This document shows, piece by piece, positions 62,301 to 64,000 of a stretch of DNA of 64,000 nt. The DNA lies in assembly GCA_943735955.1 (NCBI GenBank), contig OX030960.1, positions 4,269,787 through 4,333,786 on the forward strand. Direction: 5' to 3'. Made by a program: the position numbers and the translations under genes. This stretch comes from Piscicola geometra. Its lineage: Eukaryota > Annelida > Clitellata > Hirudinida > Piscicolidae. Under the pieces are notes generated by a model. The model had not been told where the DNA came from. It was given only the letters and a program-made list of their open reading frames with translations, and ran no database searches. Every line of letters begins with the position of its first letter. The stretch's first letter is position 1.

Positions 62301-63741
62301 TAGCTTTATATTCCTAATTATATTAATTCAATTTCATTTTTGCTGGGTTAACACAGTAGTTTAACTAGATGACTGTTGACTATTCGAAACATGTGTACCT
62401 AAGGCGTTGAGTATTATTGCTGAATCGATGCAAGATCAAATAGACAGCCAATAGCCCACAATGTGGATGTATGGGCTGTTTAATATACTTTTCAGTCTTT
62501 CAGAAGCTCAAATTTACATTAAAAAATGTAAATATGAATCATTTAAATTTCATAACGCTTTAATTACAATCTTAAATACAATCTAAAATGTTTTTAGATT
62601 TTATAATTCATTCGAAATAGAAACAGTTATCTTTTAAATAAAACACTTTGAAAGCTAAAGTGCGCAAAAATTTTCCACGAATTATTAATTTAAATATTAA
62701 CTTTTCTTAACTGGTCTATTTATTCAATTCAAAATCCTCACAGCTTTTTCGATACTATTAATTTCGATCAATAATTGCTTCGACTTGACTGTAGTTAATA
62801 GAAAACGATAACATTCATGAGGAGTAAATCCTATGCGAGACATCAATGAAAAGAGATAACAACGTAGCGATCCATCTGAGCACGTGTTATTGATGAAATA
62901 GTAAGGCAGATGCATCAAGTGCTTGTGAGATCAATCGAGGCTACAACAGATGCGACAAGGCCGTCTAGCCGGAAGCTGATAAGGGAAGAATACTTTGAGC
63001 AGTGGCAAAGACCAGAGTGCCTTCATTCATTGCTCCGTAAAGCTCTTTTTATCGTTAAGATTTAGTTTAATTTAAAAGAAACAATTTGTTTTGTGTTTAG
63101 TTTCAATTAAACTCTTTGTAGCTTTGTTCTTGATCTTTGCCATGTAAAAATATAAACATTCAAAGATTACTTAAAAGATTACATTGCATGCTTTGAACTA
63201 AACATGAAAAGTACCAAAAAAAGTTAAGTAAACATTAATATTAATGTTTTTTCTTTCAATTTAATAGACCGGAAAACAACTTGAAAAGAAAATTACACAA
63301 AATGTTTTCAACTAAGTTTTTTATTTAAGGCGAATTAGGCTTTAATGGTGTTTTTTTAGAAATAAAATTATTTTTCGGAAGTAAATGCTAAAAATAAATG
63401 CGCAATTACATGAAAAATGTAAATGGAACATTCTTTAAATGCCGTTTTGTGTAATTTTAAATTTTAAGTAGGTAAAAGATCTATAGGGAAATTCTAATGG
63501 TAATTGCGAAGACACGTTAGGTTTCCTCACCTTCCAACTGCTCTGCCGTAAACTTTTGACTCTGAAAAGAAAACGTTTAAATGATTTAGAAATAAATTGG
63601 TAGTTTATAAATTGATGTTCCACAATCGTGTGAATCCATTTGAACCTCCATTAAGTTACACATACTCTCGCATGCACTCACACACACACTGACAAACCTT
63701 CACATACTCAGACATACAACAGTTTGTTGGAAAGCTTCCAT
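59334..63741 (-). CDS. Troponin C / calmodulin-like EF-hand protein
   Basis: Complete 157-aa calcium sensor. Six exons on the minus strand, in phase: 63741-63718, 63561-63531, 60477-60334, 60142-59997, 59729-59633, 59365-59334. All four EF-hand loops keep the 1, 3, 5 and 12 ligand positions: [12 protein letters not shown] (28-39), [12 protein letters not shown] (64-75), [12 protein letters not shown] (101-112), [12 protein letters not shown] (137-148). It starts [20 protein letters not shown] and ends [11 protein letters not shown]. The N-terminal extension and length suit troponin C better than calmodulin (about 149 aa), and the sequence is more diverged than animal calmodulins usually are. 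If it is troponin C it would regulate actin filaments in muscle, but a calmodulin-like sensor is equally possible. The first exon codes only 8 residues and the last only 10 plus stop; both were found by motif and phase, so exon 1 is the least certain part. Confidence 0.88.
60478..63530 (-). other. 3.1-kb intron of the EF-hand gene
   Basis: AT-rich with an AGAGAAAG purine run near 60490-60650. No exon, and no repeat longer than a few units, was recognised. Confidence 0.7.
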
Positions 63742-64000
63742 GGTGTGTGAAGCAAGCAAAAACCTTGTTATTTTTGTGCATTCGTATAGCGCACAATTAG
63801 GACTAGCAATTAACGAGCATTAGCAACGATAATAAAGACCTAGTATAAACAGAAGAGGTGTACTGTTGCTAGAAAAAATAATATATTTTGTGTGATGCGT
63901 TAAGAGTATGTTGAAGTGGTTGTTGTTTAAACTGTGTGTTGTAGTTGTTTTGGTTGTTGCACTTTTTTTGTGTTTTAAGTTAGTTATACATTTTTTATAT

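Overview
This window is nuclear DNA from an animal. Its genes are split by many GT-AG introns, there are no operons or ribosome binding sites, and the recognisable proteins are metazoan: CDC45, a Na+/K+-ATPase alpha subunit, a Kelch-like adaptor of the KLHL2/KLHL3 type, a prominin and a troponin C/calmodulin-like protein. Non-coding DNA is AT-rich and full of simple repeats (GT/CA, GATG/CATC, ATC, CCAA, AT). The protein set and repeat style fit an invertebrate bilaterian, perhaps a lophotrochozoan, but the sequence alone does not fix the species.

Layout. 1-1630 is a 24-bp minisatellite. 1868-5528 (+) is the 3' half of CDC45. 6382-12242 (+) is a 12-exon model that starts with a bromodomain and ends with an NSE2/MMS21-type SP-RING. 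12497-19253 (-) is an unidentified gene with an acidic N-terminus, convergent with the SP-RING gene and divergent from the next one. 19852-31610 (+) is a complete 22-exon Na+/K+-ATPase alpha gene (1007 aa). 34449-40476 (-) is a complete 15-exon KLHL2/3-like gene (583 aa). 40864-42812 (+) is an unidentified nine-exon, roughly 204-aa gene whose ATG lies about 390 bp from the KLHL ATG. 43815-53727 (-) is a 26-exon prominin (about 990 aa) with an unusually long cytoplasmic tail. 56142-56805 (+) is a 98-aa coiled-coil protein. 59334-63741 (-) is a four-EF-hand protein of 157 aa.

The gene models were joined by hand. Each join uses a GT..AG intron and keeps reading phase; family identities come from recognisable motifs and from recalled family sequence, not from searches. 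The neighbours do not form one pathway: replication (CDC45) and a SUMO-ligase-like protein sit beside membrane transport, ubiquitin-adaptor, membrane-protrusion and calcium-sensor genes.

The most notable features are the bromodomain/SP-RING combination, two multi-exon genes I could not identify, and a recurrent architecture in which microsatellites run right up to, and help form, the splice sites of several unrelated genes. A dispersed repeat with an AGCGCC...AAGCGCT core occurs in several copies, two of them closely alike in opposite orientation.
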